Position numbers and translations under genes: made by a program. Positions 1 to 8,329 of a DNA stretch of 44,135 nt are shown piece by piece; within the stretch, counting starts at the first letter, position 1, and each line of letters begins with the position of its first letter. Source of the DNA: Thermodiscus sp. (GTDB taxonomy: Archaea > Thermoproteota > Thermoprotei_A > Sulfolobales > Acidilobaceae). Below the pieces are notes generated by a model. It did not search any database. It was not told the DNA's origin and saw only the letters and a list, made by a program, of their open reading frames with translations. The DNA lies in NCBI GenBank assembly GCA_015523485.1, contig WAKH01000045.1, forward strand, positions 1 to 44,135. The letters run 5' to 3'.

Positions 1-1759
1 TCTCTTTTAGTTCCTCTTCTAATTCGGGAGACGGCTCGTATCCTTCCTTTAATACAACGACTGCGACTGGCACCTGGCCCTTTACTGGATCCGGTGCTCC
101 CACTACCGCGGCTTCGCTAACGGCCGGATGCGCTAGTATGGCGTCTTCCAGCTCAATCGTGCCTAGCCTGTGGCCTGCTACGTTCATAACCTCGTCGGCT
201 CTTCCTAGGAGCCAGAAGTATCCATCCTTATCCCTCACAGCATAGTCGGCCGGGTAGTAGATCCATATTCCCTTGTCTGGCCTGCTGAACATTGACCAGT
301 ATGTCCTGATATACCTGTCTGGGTCTCCCCATATACCCATTAGCATACCCGGCCATGGCTGTTTTATGACAAGAAGGCCCTTCTCCCCTTTCTCCGCTGG
401 TTGACCATCCATCCTTAGAACATCCGCTACTATACCGGGGAGAGGGAATGTCGCGCTACCCGGCTTTAGCGGTACTAGACTTATGCCTGGAGCTGGTGAG
501 ATCATGGCCGCGCCAGTTTCTGTCTGCCACCATGTGTCCACTATTGGAGCCTGCCTCCTCCCTATCTTTTCATAGTACCACTTCCATACCTCGGGGTTGA
601 TAGGTTCCCCCACGGTTCCTAGAAGGCGTATTGTCTCGAAGCTGTAGTTCTTTAACCAGTCGTCACCGTACCTTCTCAGCAGTCTTAGCAGAGTTGGGCT
701 CGTATAGAATGTCGTGACGTCGTATTTGTCTATCATTGACCATATCCTGTCAGGCTTGGGATAGTTTGGTGCTCCTTCATACATTAGCTGGGTAACACCG
801 TTCATTAGGGACCCGTAGACTATGTAGGTGTGGCCGGTGATCCAGCCGATATCTGCGGCACACCAATATACGTCTTCGGGCTTCGGGTCCCAGTTCCACT
901 TGAACACATTGTATACGTATGTCATGTAGCCGCCTACACTATGCATTATTCCCTTAGGCTTTCCTGTCGTACCGCTGGTATAGAGTATGAATAAGACGTC
1001 ATCAGATTTTCTCGGCTCGGGCTTTACATACGCCTTAATTGGCGCTTCACTAACTAGTTCATGATACCATATATCTCGCTCATTACTCCATGGTACCTCT
1101 ATTCCAGCCCTCTTCACTACTATTACTTTCTTCACCTTGACTCCTTTCTCAGCGGCCAATGCTATAGCTTGGTCAGCGGCCTCCTTCAACCGGACTATTT
1201 TCCCCCTTCTATAGAATCCATCGGCTGTTATCAGGACCTCCGCTTTAGCATCTACTATTCTATCAGCTAGTGCTTGGGCGCTGAATCCGGAGAAGACTAC
1301 GCTGTGTATGGCGCCTATTCTGGTTAATGCTAGGAGTGATATGGGTAGTTCAGGGATCATTGGTAGGTATAATGTGACTGTTTGACCTGGTTTTATTCCT
1401 AGGAAGTGTTTTAGCGCCCAGGCGAACCTGTTTACCTCCCAGTATAGTTCCCTGTAGGATATTACTCTCGTGTCTCCCGGTTCTCCCTCCCAGTAGTAGG
1501 CTACCTTGTTTGCTGTAGGAGTGGTTATCCATTTGTCGAGGGCGTTTAGGTTTATGTTGGTTACTCCCCCTTTGAACCAGCGGTAGAAGGGAGGATTCGA
1601 CTTATCGAGTATGGTATCCCAGGTCTTGTACCATATTAGTTCTCTCGCTCGTTCATCCCAGAATCTCTCGATGTCCTCGACACTCTTCTTGTAGTATTCG
1701 AGATATGCCTCGAGGCTAGGAGTATATTTTTCCGCGAAGGGAAGGGTTTCCTCAGACAA
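1..1759 (-). CDS. acs: Acetyl-CoA synthetase (AMP-forming), C-terminus cut by window edge
   Basis: Activates acetate with ATP and CoA to acetyl-CoA through acetyl-AMP in the cytoplasm. About 586 codons are in the window. The protein starts MSEETLPFAEKY and carries the ANL-superfamily P-loop YTSGTTGKPKG near residue 260, and the adenylate-binding WWQTETG segment near residue 405. Family members are usually 630-670 residues, so roughly 60-80 C-terminal residues, including the catalytic lysine that Pat-type enzymes acetylate, lie outside. I chose TTG at 1757-1759: an upstream in-phase-looking ATG only opens a seven-codon frame that stops at once, and a GGTGGG ribosome site lies 7-12 bases before the TTG. 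An AT-rich TATA-like stretch lies at about 1790-1820. A Pat-like acetyltransferase is two genes away. Propionyl-CoA synthetase is the main alternative. Confidence 0.93.
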   Translation of the reverse strand, partial: MSEETLPFAEKYTPSLEAYLEYYKKSVEDIERFWDERARELIWYKTWDTILDKSNPPFYRWFKGGVTNINLNALDKWITTPTANKVAYYWEGEPGDTRVISYRELYWEVNRFAWALKHFLGIKPGQTVTLYLPMIPELPISLLALTRIGAIHSVVFSGFSAQALADRIVDAKAEVLITADGFYRRGKIVRLKEAADQAIALAAEKGVKVKKVIVVKRAGIEVPWSNERDIWYHELVSEAPIKAYVKPEPRKSDDVLFILYTSGTTGKPKGIMHSVGGYMTYVYNVFKWNWDPKPEDVYWCAADIGWITGHTYIVYGSLMNGVTQLMYEGAPNYPKPDRIWSMIDKYDVTTFYTSPTLLRLLRRYGDDWLKNYSFETIRLLGTVGEPINPEVWKWYYEKIGRRQAPIVDTWWQTETGAAMISPAPGISLVPLKPGSATFPLPGIVADVLRMDGQPAEKGEKGLLVIKQPWPGMLMGIWGDPDRYIRTYWSMFSRPDKGIWIYYPADYAVRDKDGYFWLLGRADEVMNVAGHRLGTIELEDAILAHPAVSEAAVVGAPDPVKGQVPVAVVVLKEGYEPSPELEEELKE

Positions 1760-1766
1760 TTTATGG

Positions 1767-1785
1767 CCCACCTTTGTGGGACATT
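1767..1785 (-). promoter_or_regulatory. Leader hairpin and mini-ORF over the acs ribosome site
   Basis: In the acs mRNA, CCCAC and GTGGG (plus-strand 1776-1780 and 1767-1771) can form a five-base-pair hairpin with a four-base loop. It would pair the GGTGGG ribosome-binding sequence of acs. The same bases encode a seven-codon frame, MSHKGGP, whose stop codon sits just before the TTG start of acs. The pairing is visible directly; any regulatory effect is inference, and a five-base-pair stem is weak at high temperature. Confidence 0.3.
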
Positions 1786-1931
1786 TTGATTAAATATATG
1801 ATCTTGTATATATTATCTATTTTCGCGAGTGTATTAACACTAAACCATAAATCATAAAAATTATATTAATATTTGTAATAAGAGATATAGACCACACATA
1901 CCATCCAAATAAACTGGGGAGACACAGTATA

Positions 1932-2867
1932 ATGAAGCCAAAAAACATAGAATGCATAATAGACGCCCACACCCACCTACCCACAAACCCTCCAAAAACC
2001 CCAAAAACATTCCTCCAAGAACTATCAAGAAAGGGAGTAAACGGTGCAATCATACTAGGTATACCAGCAGTAAAAACCCTCCTCGAAACAATAGACCCGA
2101 AACACGTGAATAAGGAGCATGAGAAAATCAAGGAATTCCTATCAAAATACCACAGCAACATAAATGATTTCCAGCCAGACATACTGCTCATGAATGCCCT
2201 CAAAATGATGACCAGTTATGGCAGACTCTGCAGCTTCAATCCCATAGGTGAGCGCTACAAAGTCATGGCAGCAGCAGATCTATCGAAGGACCCGGAGTCG
2301 TTGGCTAGAGAACTTGAAGCCCTCGTCAAGAGAGGGTTTAAGGGATTCAAAGTAATCTCAACTATATTCATGAAGCACCTCGACAACAAAACGGTTGAAA
2401 GCGTCTTTGAAGTGGCCCAATCCCATAACCTTCCAGTAATTGTACACGCTGGTTGCGATCCAGGCATATGGGAACTGCCAGGCTACTGTAAGTACGGAGA
2501 CCCTTCGAGACTCTACAAGATACTAAGAGAACATCGCGACGTAACTACCATAATAGCTCATATAGGAAGCTACAGCTACCTTGCACCGGGAGTCTTCCTA
2601 GAGGAGACAATCGAATTGGTAAGAAGGTTTGCTAATGTTTATGTTGATACAAGCGCGGTTCCACCACAGCTGGTTGGGATAGCTGCTAAACACGTACCAG
2701 CTGATAAGATACTCTTCGGTTCAGACTATCCCGTCATTAATAACATTGAACTCGAGAGCTTCATCTTCGAAGTCTATAAACAGTTGAAGAATGCAGGCTT
2801 CTCAACTCGGGAGGTGAATAAAGTTTTCTGGATCAACGCCTTAAATATATTTGGAATAAGGTGTTGA
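1932..2867 (+). CDS. Metal-dependent amidohydrolase (amidohydrolase_2 type)
   Basis: A 311-residue TIM-barrel hydrolase of the amidohydrolase superfamily. The first strand carries IIDAHTH (D11, H13, H15), metal ligands typical of the family. VIVHAG near residue 172, IIAHIGS near 209 and ILFGSDYP near 262 supply the later histidines and the catalytic aspartate. The length fits the amidohydrolase_2/TIM-barrel hydrolase group rather than TatD (about 260 residues). The substrate cannot be told; relatives act as decarboxylases, lactonases or amidases. It reads away from acs across a 170-base AT-rich divergent region. The stop is three bases before the start of the acetyltransferase at 2871, so the two are probably cotranscribed. 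Confidence 0.8.
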   Translation: MKPKNIECIIDAHTHLPTNPPKTPKTFLQELSRKGVNGAIILGIPAVKTLLETIDPKHVNKEHEKIKEFLSKYHSNINDFQPDILLMNALKMMTSYGRLCSFNPIGERYKVMAAADLSKDPESLARELEALVKRGFKGFKVISTIFMKHLDNKTVESVFEVAQSHNLPVIVHAGCDPGIWELPGYCKYGDPSRLYKILREHRDVTTIIAHIGSYSYLAPGVFLEETIELVRRFANVYVDTSAVPPQLVGIAAKHVPADKILFGSDYPVINNIELESFIFEVYKQLKNAGFSTREVNKVFWINALNIFGIRC

Positions 2868-2870
2868 GTA

Positions 2871-3434
2871 TTGCAGGTTAACTGCACGCGGACGGTAATA
2901 CGCCATGATAAAGTTGGCGAGATTATCATACGAAAGCCCTCGCCCTACGATAAGAAACTTGTGGAAGAGTTTCTTAGGAGGTTGAGCCAGGAATCGATAT
3001 ACCATAGGTTCTTTAAACTGATTAAAGATTATGGGGAAATAGTTGATAAAATGCTTGGGGAAGACACAAAGGTATGTCTACTAATGGAGAAGGACTCAAA
3101 AGTCATTGGCTGCGCAGAAGTGTACAAGACCATATGGCCGGAAGTTGGAGAGCCAGCGGTAGCAATACTCGACGATTACCAGGGAAAGGGTCTTGGAAAA
3201 CTCCTAGTATTTCTCCTAGCGATATGTTCCTACAAGGTTGGAATACGTAGGTTCAGGGCATACATATTCAAAGAGAATCTGCCCGCGATCAGGATAGCGT
3301 CGAAACTATCATCGAAGATAATCGAAGACTATGGTGATTCACTGCTTATTGAAATGGAAGTAGAAAGGAGTTTAGATGATATCATGGATTACATTAGACT
3401 ACATTTTGAAATTCTGCCTGGCGAGAGAGCATGA
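2871..3434 (+). CDS. GNAT acetyltransferase, Pat-like
   Basis: A 187-residue GCN5-related N-acetyltransferase. The acetyl-CoA pyrophosphate loop is QGKGLGK at residues 104-110. The N-terminal RKPSPYDKKLVEEFLRRLS followed by a YHRFF-like segment resembles protein acetyltransferase Pat, whose bacterial form acetylates the active-site lysine of acetyl-CoA synthetase and whose Sulfolobus relative acetylates Alba. The start is TTG, just after the amidohydrolase stop, implying translational coupling. The gene ends four bases before the convergent radical SAM gene. The acs gene nearby makes Acs a natural substrate candidate, but that is inference from family and position. No deacetylase (Sir2) gene is in the window. 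Confidence 0.75.
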   Translation: MQVNCTRTVIRHDKVGEIIIRKPSPYDKKLVEEFLRRLSQESIYHRFFKLIKDYGEIVDKMLGEDTKVCLLMEKDSKVIGCAEVYKTIWPEVGEPAVAILDDYQGKGLGKLLVFLLAICSYKVGIRRFRAYIFKENLPAIRIASKLSSKIIEDYGDSLLIEMEVERSLDDIMDYIRLHFEILPGERA

Positions 3435-3438
3435 TAAT

Positions 3439-4650
3439 CTAGCTCCACCATTCTTCCACCACATAGTTATGTCTCAGAAGCCACTTATTGCCAAGATATA
3501 CCTCATCTATTCCTGCTTTCCTAGCTGCCTCCACGGCCTTCTCGGCATGATGAATACTGGTTGTGGGTAAATCAAGCATCTTGTAATCTGGATGGAATGC
3601 TAGGAGTACCAATGGAATGTTCTTGTCTAAGCTGGCTAAGTAACTCGCAATATTGTAGACCTCTCCTGGACCGACATAGCCCGGGACAAGCAGTATGCTT
3701 ACGACCAATAACGGCGGGTCCCTCCTCCTTGTACCAAGCCTTGCAACAATCCGAGCATTCAACTTAAGCCTCTCAACTGCCCTCTCGCCATCAACTCCCG
3801 TTAACGCCTCATATATCGAGGGAGACCACGCCTTCCAATCTATCTTAACTATCCCTCCAGTCTCCAAGCTTAACTTAGCCATCTCCCTCATAATCGCCGG
3901 ATTTACCAAGCCATCCGTTTCCCAGCATATCCGCTTAAACCTCTGGCCAGAGTATCTGGCTAGCCTAACAATCCTTTTTGATGCCGCTACTAGTAATCCA
4001 GCTTGTGGAGTGGGATCTCCGCCAAAATAACAAACGCATCTGACTTTTTCGTCTAATGATTCCTGGACTAGCTGGTTAACATCCATAGTCCTCCTCCAGC
4101 TCTTCACTGTCGATGTCGAAATGTCTTGAGGGACCCCTACTTCATCCTCTAATACCATGAGTTTATGCTCCCAGTTCTGGCAGAATGCACAGTCTAAGGG
4201 GCATCCTCCCATGAAAACTGCCAGATTATAGTAGCCATATTCGGGGCCCATAGTGTCTGTATAGTCAGGGTAACCTCTACTAGTTGCGGCCGGGCATACC
4301 GGAGTTGACACACAATTGGTTGGTAAGGTGTCAAGATAGGTGAATCCCAAGAGCTTTCCTGACCCAGCAATATGTTGTAGTTTACCGTCTTTGACTCTCC
4401 ATATGCCACAATAGCCTGAACCACCTTCCGGTATTTCACACTCATTTACACATATCTGGCATTTCACCTTCTTCGCGAGCGTATCCTTTGGCGGTTGTGG
4501 TGTTAGTCCTAGGCGGAGCCGCCATTTCCGCCTAGTCCTTCTAACCAGTTCGAGGGCTTCACCGGGCTTTTCACGTAGGCAATGGCTGCACACTCCCAGC
4601 CATGATGATACTAGTTTCGACTCTCTACCGCATAATCGGCATCTGGCCAA
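3439..4650 (-). CDS. Radical SAM protein, AmmeMemoRadiSam / PFL-activase-like (COG1180)
   Basis: A 403-residue radical SAM enzyme. The cluster motif is GGCPLDCAFC (CX3CX2C) near residues 148-157, the spacing of pyruvate-formate-lyase activating enzyme relatives. Two further cysteine groups precede it: an N-terminal CRLCG...CSHC zinc-ribbon-like pair and CQICVNEC...GYCG near residues 65-85, matching the cysteine-rich lead-in of AmmeMemoRadiSam-system radical SAM proteins. The true reaction is unknown; no pyruvate-formate lyase gene is nearby, and the Memo and AMMECR1 partners are not in this window. ATG start. Converges with the acetyltransferase. Confidence 0.82.
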   Translation of the reverse strand: MARCRLCGRESKLVSSWLGVCSHCLREKPGEALELVRRTRRKWRLRLGLTPQPPKDTLAKKVKCQICVNECEIPEGGSGYCGIWRVKDGKLQHIAGSGKLLGFTYLDTLPTNCVSTPVCPAATSRGYPDYTDTMGPEYGYYNLAVFMGGCPLDCAFCQNWEHKLMVLEDEVGVPQDISTSTVKSWRRTMDVNQLVQESLDEKVRCVCYFGGDPTPQAGLLVAASKRIVRLARYSGQRFKRICWETDGLVNPAIMREMAKLSLETGGIVKIDWKAWSPSIYEALTGVDGERAVERLKLNARIVARLGTRRRDPPLLVVSILLVPGYVGPGEVYNIASYLASLDKNIPLVLLAFHPDYKMLDLPTTSIHHAEKAVEAARKAGIDEVYLGNKWLLRHNYVVEEWWS

Positions 4651-4712
4651 TAGATATCAGCCCTCCCAATGTTTAGGATGTGCTTTAAGCAGGGATATCT
4701 AATCAAGGTAGA

Positions 4713-4773
4713 GGGCTCAGCAAAGGCCAATTCGCTCATCCGGAAGTCGCCGATAGCTGGGACTTCATCGCCC
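4713..4773 (-). ncRNA. Candidate C/D box sRNA (weak)
   Basis: Reading the minus strand, the 61 bases begin GGGCGATGA (C-box-like, one mismatch to RUGAUGA), contain an internal GGATGA (C'-like, 4741-4736), then a 15-base spacer and CTGA (D box, 4720-4717) followed by GCCC, which can pair with the opening GGGC. The order and spacing suit an archaeal 2'-O-methylation guide RNA with L7Ae-binding kink-turns. D' is poorly defined and no good TATA box is seen, so this is tentative. It lies in the 221-base gap between the radical SAM and LysE-family genes. Confidence 0.35.
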
Positions 4774-4871
4774 AATACGAATAGTTACATGTGAGGGTCA
4801 ATAGGTTATCCTATGGAAACGAATTGTTTAAAACATATGAATACTGATAGAAATGGTTTCGGAGAGATGCT

Positions 4872-5513
4872 TTGGGCAATCTAAGGAAAGCCGTGATTGA
4901 TACCGCTGTAATAACGCCATCAGGTGCATTGAGTCCCGGCCCCTTGTCGGCCTCGGCAGTTGCTGCTGGCGCTAGCCTTGGATTATTGGGCGGTTTACTA
5001 GTTGCACTCGGCCATCTACTTGTGGAGCTCCCCTACTTTATCGTCCTGATCCTAGTCATGGGAGTAATTGAGGCTAAGTTAAGGAGGATTAAGACCGTCC
5101 TTGACTTGATCGCTGGAGGCTTCATGCTTTTCTTCGCTTATCTCCTAGTGATTACTGGTATAGGCCTGTATAATGGTGAGGGGATAGCTGGTGGAAGCAT
5201 AATCTCTAATCCACTTACAGCAGTCGCCACAGGAGCGATACTCACGGGTGCAAACGCGTACTTCCTTGCTTGGTGGTTCACTGTTGGCAAGCCGATTATA
5301 GACTCTGCTAGAAGCATGGGTTGGAGGAATGCTTCCATCATCTACATCGTCCATTATTCATATGATTTCGGCTGGCTAATACTCCTCGCAGCGATAGGTG
5401 GACTGGCTGGCCTTGGAGGGAGCATGATCCTTGCAGGGCTAATGTTTGTCTTAGCATTAGTCCTAGCCTATTATGGTGTCAAGATAATAGTGAACATTAG
5501 GAAGCCGGCATAA
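4872..5513 (+). CDS. LysE/RhtB-family transporter
   Basis: A 213-residue integral membrane protein with about six hydrophobic segments. It opens with the LysE-superfamily signature around SPGP (residues 21-24), followed by a glycine-rich first helix. LysE/RhtB proteins export amino acids or related metabolites; the substrate is not deducible. The start is TTG with GGAG eight bases upstream; an ATG five bases earlier opens a frame that stops after five codons. The other short membrane gene follows 53 bases downstream on the same strand, so the two may be one transcript. Confidence 0.75.
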   Translation: MGNLRKAVIDTAVITPSGALSPGPLSASAVAAGASLGLLGGLLVALGHLLVELPYFIVLILVMGVIEAKLRRIKTVLDLIAGGFMLFFAYLLVITGIGLYNGEGIAGGSIISNPLTAVATGAILTGANAYFLAWWFTVGKPIIDSARSMGWRNASIIYIVHYSYDFGWLILLAAIGGLAGLGGSMILAGLMFVLALVLAYYGVKIIVNIRKPA

Positions 5514-5566
5514 GTACATTCTCTATTTAATCTTGCTCGTCTTGTTGATTGATATAAGGGTTAGAG

Positions 5567-6625
5567 TTGAAGCCAGCAAAGGCTATACGGGCAGTATCAG
5601 CAGTAGGTGTAACTACATCTATAATATACATGATAGTCGCGTTTATCTCGTTAATTTTGGAGAACCCCAGCTTGCACGCAAGGTTCATGCTATATGGAGC
5701 CCTCATCCTATTCCCATATGCCGTCTCACTAGCTTATGTAGCGAGTGTCACAAAAAGACATATTCCAGACCTTGTACCCGTAGCCCTAGCCACAATACTA
5801 TTGATACCAATCCCCATACTGGCAATGTTAGGAGTGAGTGACTCGTACCTTACAGTGATAGTTGCTGTCTCTGGTTTGCTCGGGGTCCCGTCTGCTATAA
5901 TAGTGGGAAGAGGGAGGAAATCATCCGTCAAGCTAAGCCTCTATCTAGTTGCACTCACATACCAGACTATGAGCCTCGCATCAATAGCCCTTACAATATC
6001 GCCCACTACAATATTCCTCTATCGTGCACTGGTCCTAGTGCTAGCATTCCCTGTGCCATTAATCTATGCTGTAACGGTCAATTCATTCCCCGCGACCTTC
6101 AAGGATGAGCCTAATGAACCTCTCTCCTATCCTCTACCATTGCTCAGCCTGATCTCAGGCCTCCTGATACTATATGGGTATCAGAAGGTGGCTAGTTACT
6201 TGATAGTCCTTACGCTCGCATTGTATATCTACAGTGCTAGGATATACAAGTGGATAGATTACCGTGAACGAATTAGGAATTATCCAGAGGGACCCGCGAA
6301 AAAGGGGCTCGAATACTTCCTTTGGGGGCACGTAGCAGTCATAATAGCTATCCTGATAATGACTGCCTACATTCTTGGATTACCTGGAGAATGCATGGGC
6401 CTATGCTATCTTCATCTATTTACGCTCGGCTTCATTACGTTGCATGTATGGATACATGGCCCACTGATGCTGCCCGTAATTCTGGGAGTACGCCACAGGA
6501 GAAGGTTTACTCTAGCACCATATCTACTGCTACTTGCAGCGATGGCTGTGTTCCCCGCATTCATGAGTATAGCTTTCATACTCTACGTGGCGTCGTTCAT
6601 AGCAACTGTCTATATCGTACTCTAG
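5567..6625 (+). CDS. Polytopic membrane protein with conserved-looking histidines, unknown
   Basis: 352 residues, almost wholly hydrophobic, with roughly ten predicted membrane spans. I do not recognise the family with confidence. Near the C-terminus are a GHVAV helix, then LHLFTLGF, LHVWIHGPL and GVRHRRRF. These intramembrane histidines resemble the heme/copper-binding layout of NnrS-like or oxidase-related proteins, but the match is only suggestive. The TTG start has AAGGG upstream. It follows the LysE-family gene on the same strand. Confidence 0.55.
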   Translation: MKPAKAIRAVSAVGVTTSIIYMIVAFISLILENPSLHARFMLYGALILFPYAVSLAYVASVTKRHIPDLVPVALATILLIPIPILAMLGVSDSYLTVIVAVSGLLGVPSAIIVGRGRKSSVKLSLYLVALTYQTMSLASIALTISPTTIFLYRALVLVLAFPVPLIYAVTVNSFPATFKDEPNEPLSYPLPLLSLISGLLILYGYQKVASYLIVLTLALYIYSARIYKWIDYRERIRNYPEGPAKKGLEYFLWGHVAVIIAILIMTAYILGLPGECMGLCYLHLFTLGFITLHVWIHGPLMLPVILGVRHRRRFTLAPYLLLLAAMAVFPAFMSIAFILYVASFIATVYIVL

Positions 6626-6691
6626 GATTCTAAGTTGATTTCCGATAAATCTTTGGATTTATTGTCTCGTTGTTAGGAGTAGAAGGAGGTG

Positions 6692-7393
6692 TTACCCGTC
6701 TACTACCTTTACGGTGAACGCTTCAGGTACGTTCGTGGTCTTTGGAGCCTCCTGCTTCTTTGCTGGCGTCTTTACCGCTATCTTTGAGCCGCTGGCTAGC
6801 TCGAGAGTCTTGGATAGCTTATCGAGTATCTCTTTCGCCTCCTCCTTCTCTTTGGTTAAGGTCTCCTTTAGCTTCTTGAGGTGCGTCATTCCCTGCTCGA
6901 ACTGTCTCTCTCCTACTTCCCCTGAGAAGTATGTCATCTGGAGTACAGCCATTGCCCTTGCGATGTGCATGTTCTGGTAGTCTATCTTCTCGATCCTCTT
7001 CTTGATCTCCGCTTCCACCTCCTTGGCCTTCATCTTCAGCTTCTTTATCTGCTCGGTCAGCTTCCTCTCTAGCTCCTTGAGTACCTCGCCAGGAATCTCG
7101 CCCTTGGCTATCATCTCCTCAACTCCTTTCTTCCTCTTGTAGGACCTGTCAAGACTGTCGATCAGCTTTATAGCAGCGTGCTTCCACTCTGGTATGACTG
7201 TTAGTTTACCGTCGGTTATCTTTACCCTCTCGCCCTCGACCTTCTCGAGCCTAAGATCTTCGACCTTGATCTCGACATACTCCACGTATCCCTCTGCATC
7301 GGCGCTTACGCTTACTAGGATTCCTATCTCCCTGCCGTACTCGTCGAAGACAACCCTACCTATGCTTCCAGCAACTTCTTCTATCTTCAACAA
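6692..7393 (-). CDS. cdvA: CdvA, archaeal cell-division membrane adaptor
   Basis: CdvA forms filaments at the division plane of crenarchaea and recruits ESCRT-III (CdvB) to the membrane. The 233-residue protein shows the expected layout: an N-terminal PRC-barrel-like domain (about residues 1-75, with GRVVFDEYGREIG), a long charged coiled coil (about 80-200), a linker rich in Lys/Pro/Thr, and a short C-terminal hydrophobic strand, EAFTVKVV, corresponding in position to the ESCRT-III-binding peptide that contacts the CdvB winged helix in Sulfolobus. TTG start, with GGTGA seven bases upstream. It is divergent from cdvB instead of heading a cdvABC operon. No cdvC (Vps4 ATPase) is in the window. 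Confidence 0.88.
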   Translation of the reverse strand: MLKIEEVAGSIGRVVFDEYGREIGILVSVSADAEGYVEYVEIKVEDLRLEKVEGERVKITDGKLTVIPEWKHAAIKLIDSLDRSYKRKKGVEEMIAKGEIPGEVLKELERKLTEQIKKLKMKAKEVEAEIKKRIEKIDYQNMHIARAMAVLQMTYFSGEVGERQFEQGMTHLKKLKETLTKEKEEAKEILDKLSKTLELASGSKIAVKTPAKKQEAPKTTNVPEAFTVKVVDG

Positions 7394-7416
7394 GATCTAT
7401 TCACCAATACTGGTAT

Positions 7417-7428
7417 TACACTAGTGTA
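7417..7428. promoter_or_regulatory. Perfect 12-bp palindrome in the cdvA initiation region
   Basis: TACACTAGTGTA is a perfect inverted repeat 24 bases upstream of the cdvA start codon. It lies between a TATA-like box (next entry) and the expected cdvA transcription start near 7408-7410. A dimeric regulator bound here would block cdvA initiation. cdvA transcription is cell-cycle controlled in Sulfolobales, so an operator is plausible, but the binding factor is unknown. Confidence 0.4.
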
Positions 7429-7431
7429 GAC

Positions 7432-7439
7432 GGTATAAA
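7432..7439. promoter_or_regulatory. TATA box shared between cdvA and possibly cdvB
   Basis: GGTATAAA on the plus strand reads as TTTATACC on the minus strand. For cdvA it lies about 23 bases before the expected start at 7408-7410, ideal archaeal spacing. Read on the plus strand it would start a cdvB transcript near 7463 with a leader of about 55 bases. Use in both directions is inference. Confidence 0.45.
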
Positions 7440-7517
7440 GGGGGGATAGGAATGAGACACCGCGCCGAACCCCATACATGAATTCCTGGACCCATAACTA
7501 AAACCGGTGCATAACCC

Positions 7518-8192
7518 ATGAGTCTAGACAAATGGGCAAAGAACTGGGGAGGGCCAGGAAAGAGAGAGACAATTGGCGAGAAGGTCAAAAACTTCATCAG
7601 CCCACCAGGACCAATCAGGCACCAGGTCGTTAACGCAATCTACAGGCTAACCAGCCAGATACACAAGCTAGACTACAGCCTATCCAAGCTGCAGGCCTAC
7701 GATAAGCAGCTATTCGAGAAGACTGTAAACGCCCTAATCGAGGGAGACAAGACAAAAGCCAGGATGTACGCAAACGAGGTAGCAGAGATCAGGAAGATGG
7801 CCAAGATAATACTCACAGTAAGACACGCTCTCGAGAGAGTAAAGATAAGGCTAGACACCTTCCTAATAGTAGGAGACGTACAGGCAAACCTAGCACCAGC
7901 AGTAGTCGCACTCAAGGGAGTAGCGGGATACCTAAAAGGCATGATGCCCGACGTATTCGCGGAGCTAATGGACATTGACGAGGCACTACAGGCCACAATG
8001 ATGCAGACAGCAGTCGCAGCACCAGGCATGATAGGCGGAGACATAGTAACAGAGGAGGCCCAGAAGATACTCAAGGACGCTGCAATCGTCGCAGAGCAGA
8101 GGCTCAAGCAGAACTTCCCAGAGCTACCCGTCATCGAGGGCATCCCAAGCCAGAGCGGAGCCACCCAGGCAAGCGTCGAAGAGGGCAAGTAG
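7518..8192 (+). CDS. cdvB: CdvB-family ESCRT-III protein (Snf7-like), no winged helix
   Basis: ESCRT-III proteins polymerise on membranes and constrict the division neck, and are remodelled by the Vps4-like ATPase CdvC. The 224-residue protein has the helical, alternately charged Snf7-type core (about residues 30-190) and near its end FPELPVIEGIP (200-210), which fits the proline-rich MIM2 pattern bound by the CdvC MIT domain. It stops about 14 residues later. Sulfolobus CdvB (about 260 residues) has a winged helix after MIM2 that binds CdvA; none is present here. It could therefore be a CdvB1/B2-type paralog or a CdvB that meets CdvA differently. ATG start; divergent from cdvA. Confidence 0.85.
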   Translation: MSLDKWAKNWGGPGKRETIGEKVKNFISPPGPIRHQVVNAIYRLTSQIHKLDYSLSKLQAYDKQLFEKTVNALIEGDKTKARMYANEVAEIRKMAKIILTVRHALERVKIRLDTFLIVGDVQANLAPAVVALKGVAGYLKGMMPDVFAELMDIDEALQATMMQTAVAAPGMIGGDIVTEEAQKILKDAAIVAEQRLKQNFPELPVIEGIPSQSGATQASVEEGK

Positions 8193-8329
8193 CCCCTTAT
8201 TTCTACATTCCACTTTATCATTATTACAGATTTTATGTAGTCCTAGCACCCAAACACCAGTCTTCCTCCTAGATCAAATAGAATCCATGCTTAAAAATTC
8301 ACAGAGCCCCAGCCATCTCGGTGAAGTAA

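Noticed and set aside
1817-2203. Open frame on the minus strand opposite the amidohydrolase
   Set aside because: Antisense to a gene with clear metal-binding motifs; no ribosome site or family features.
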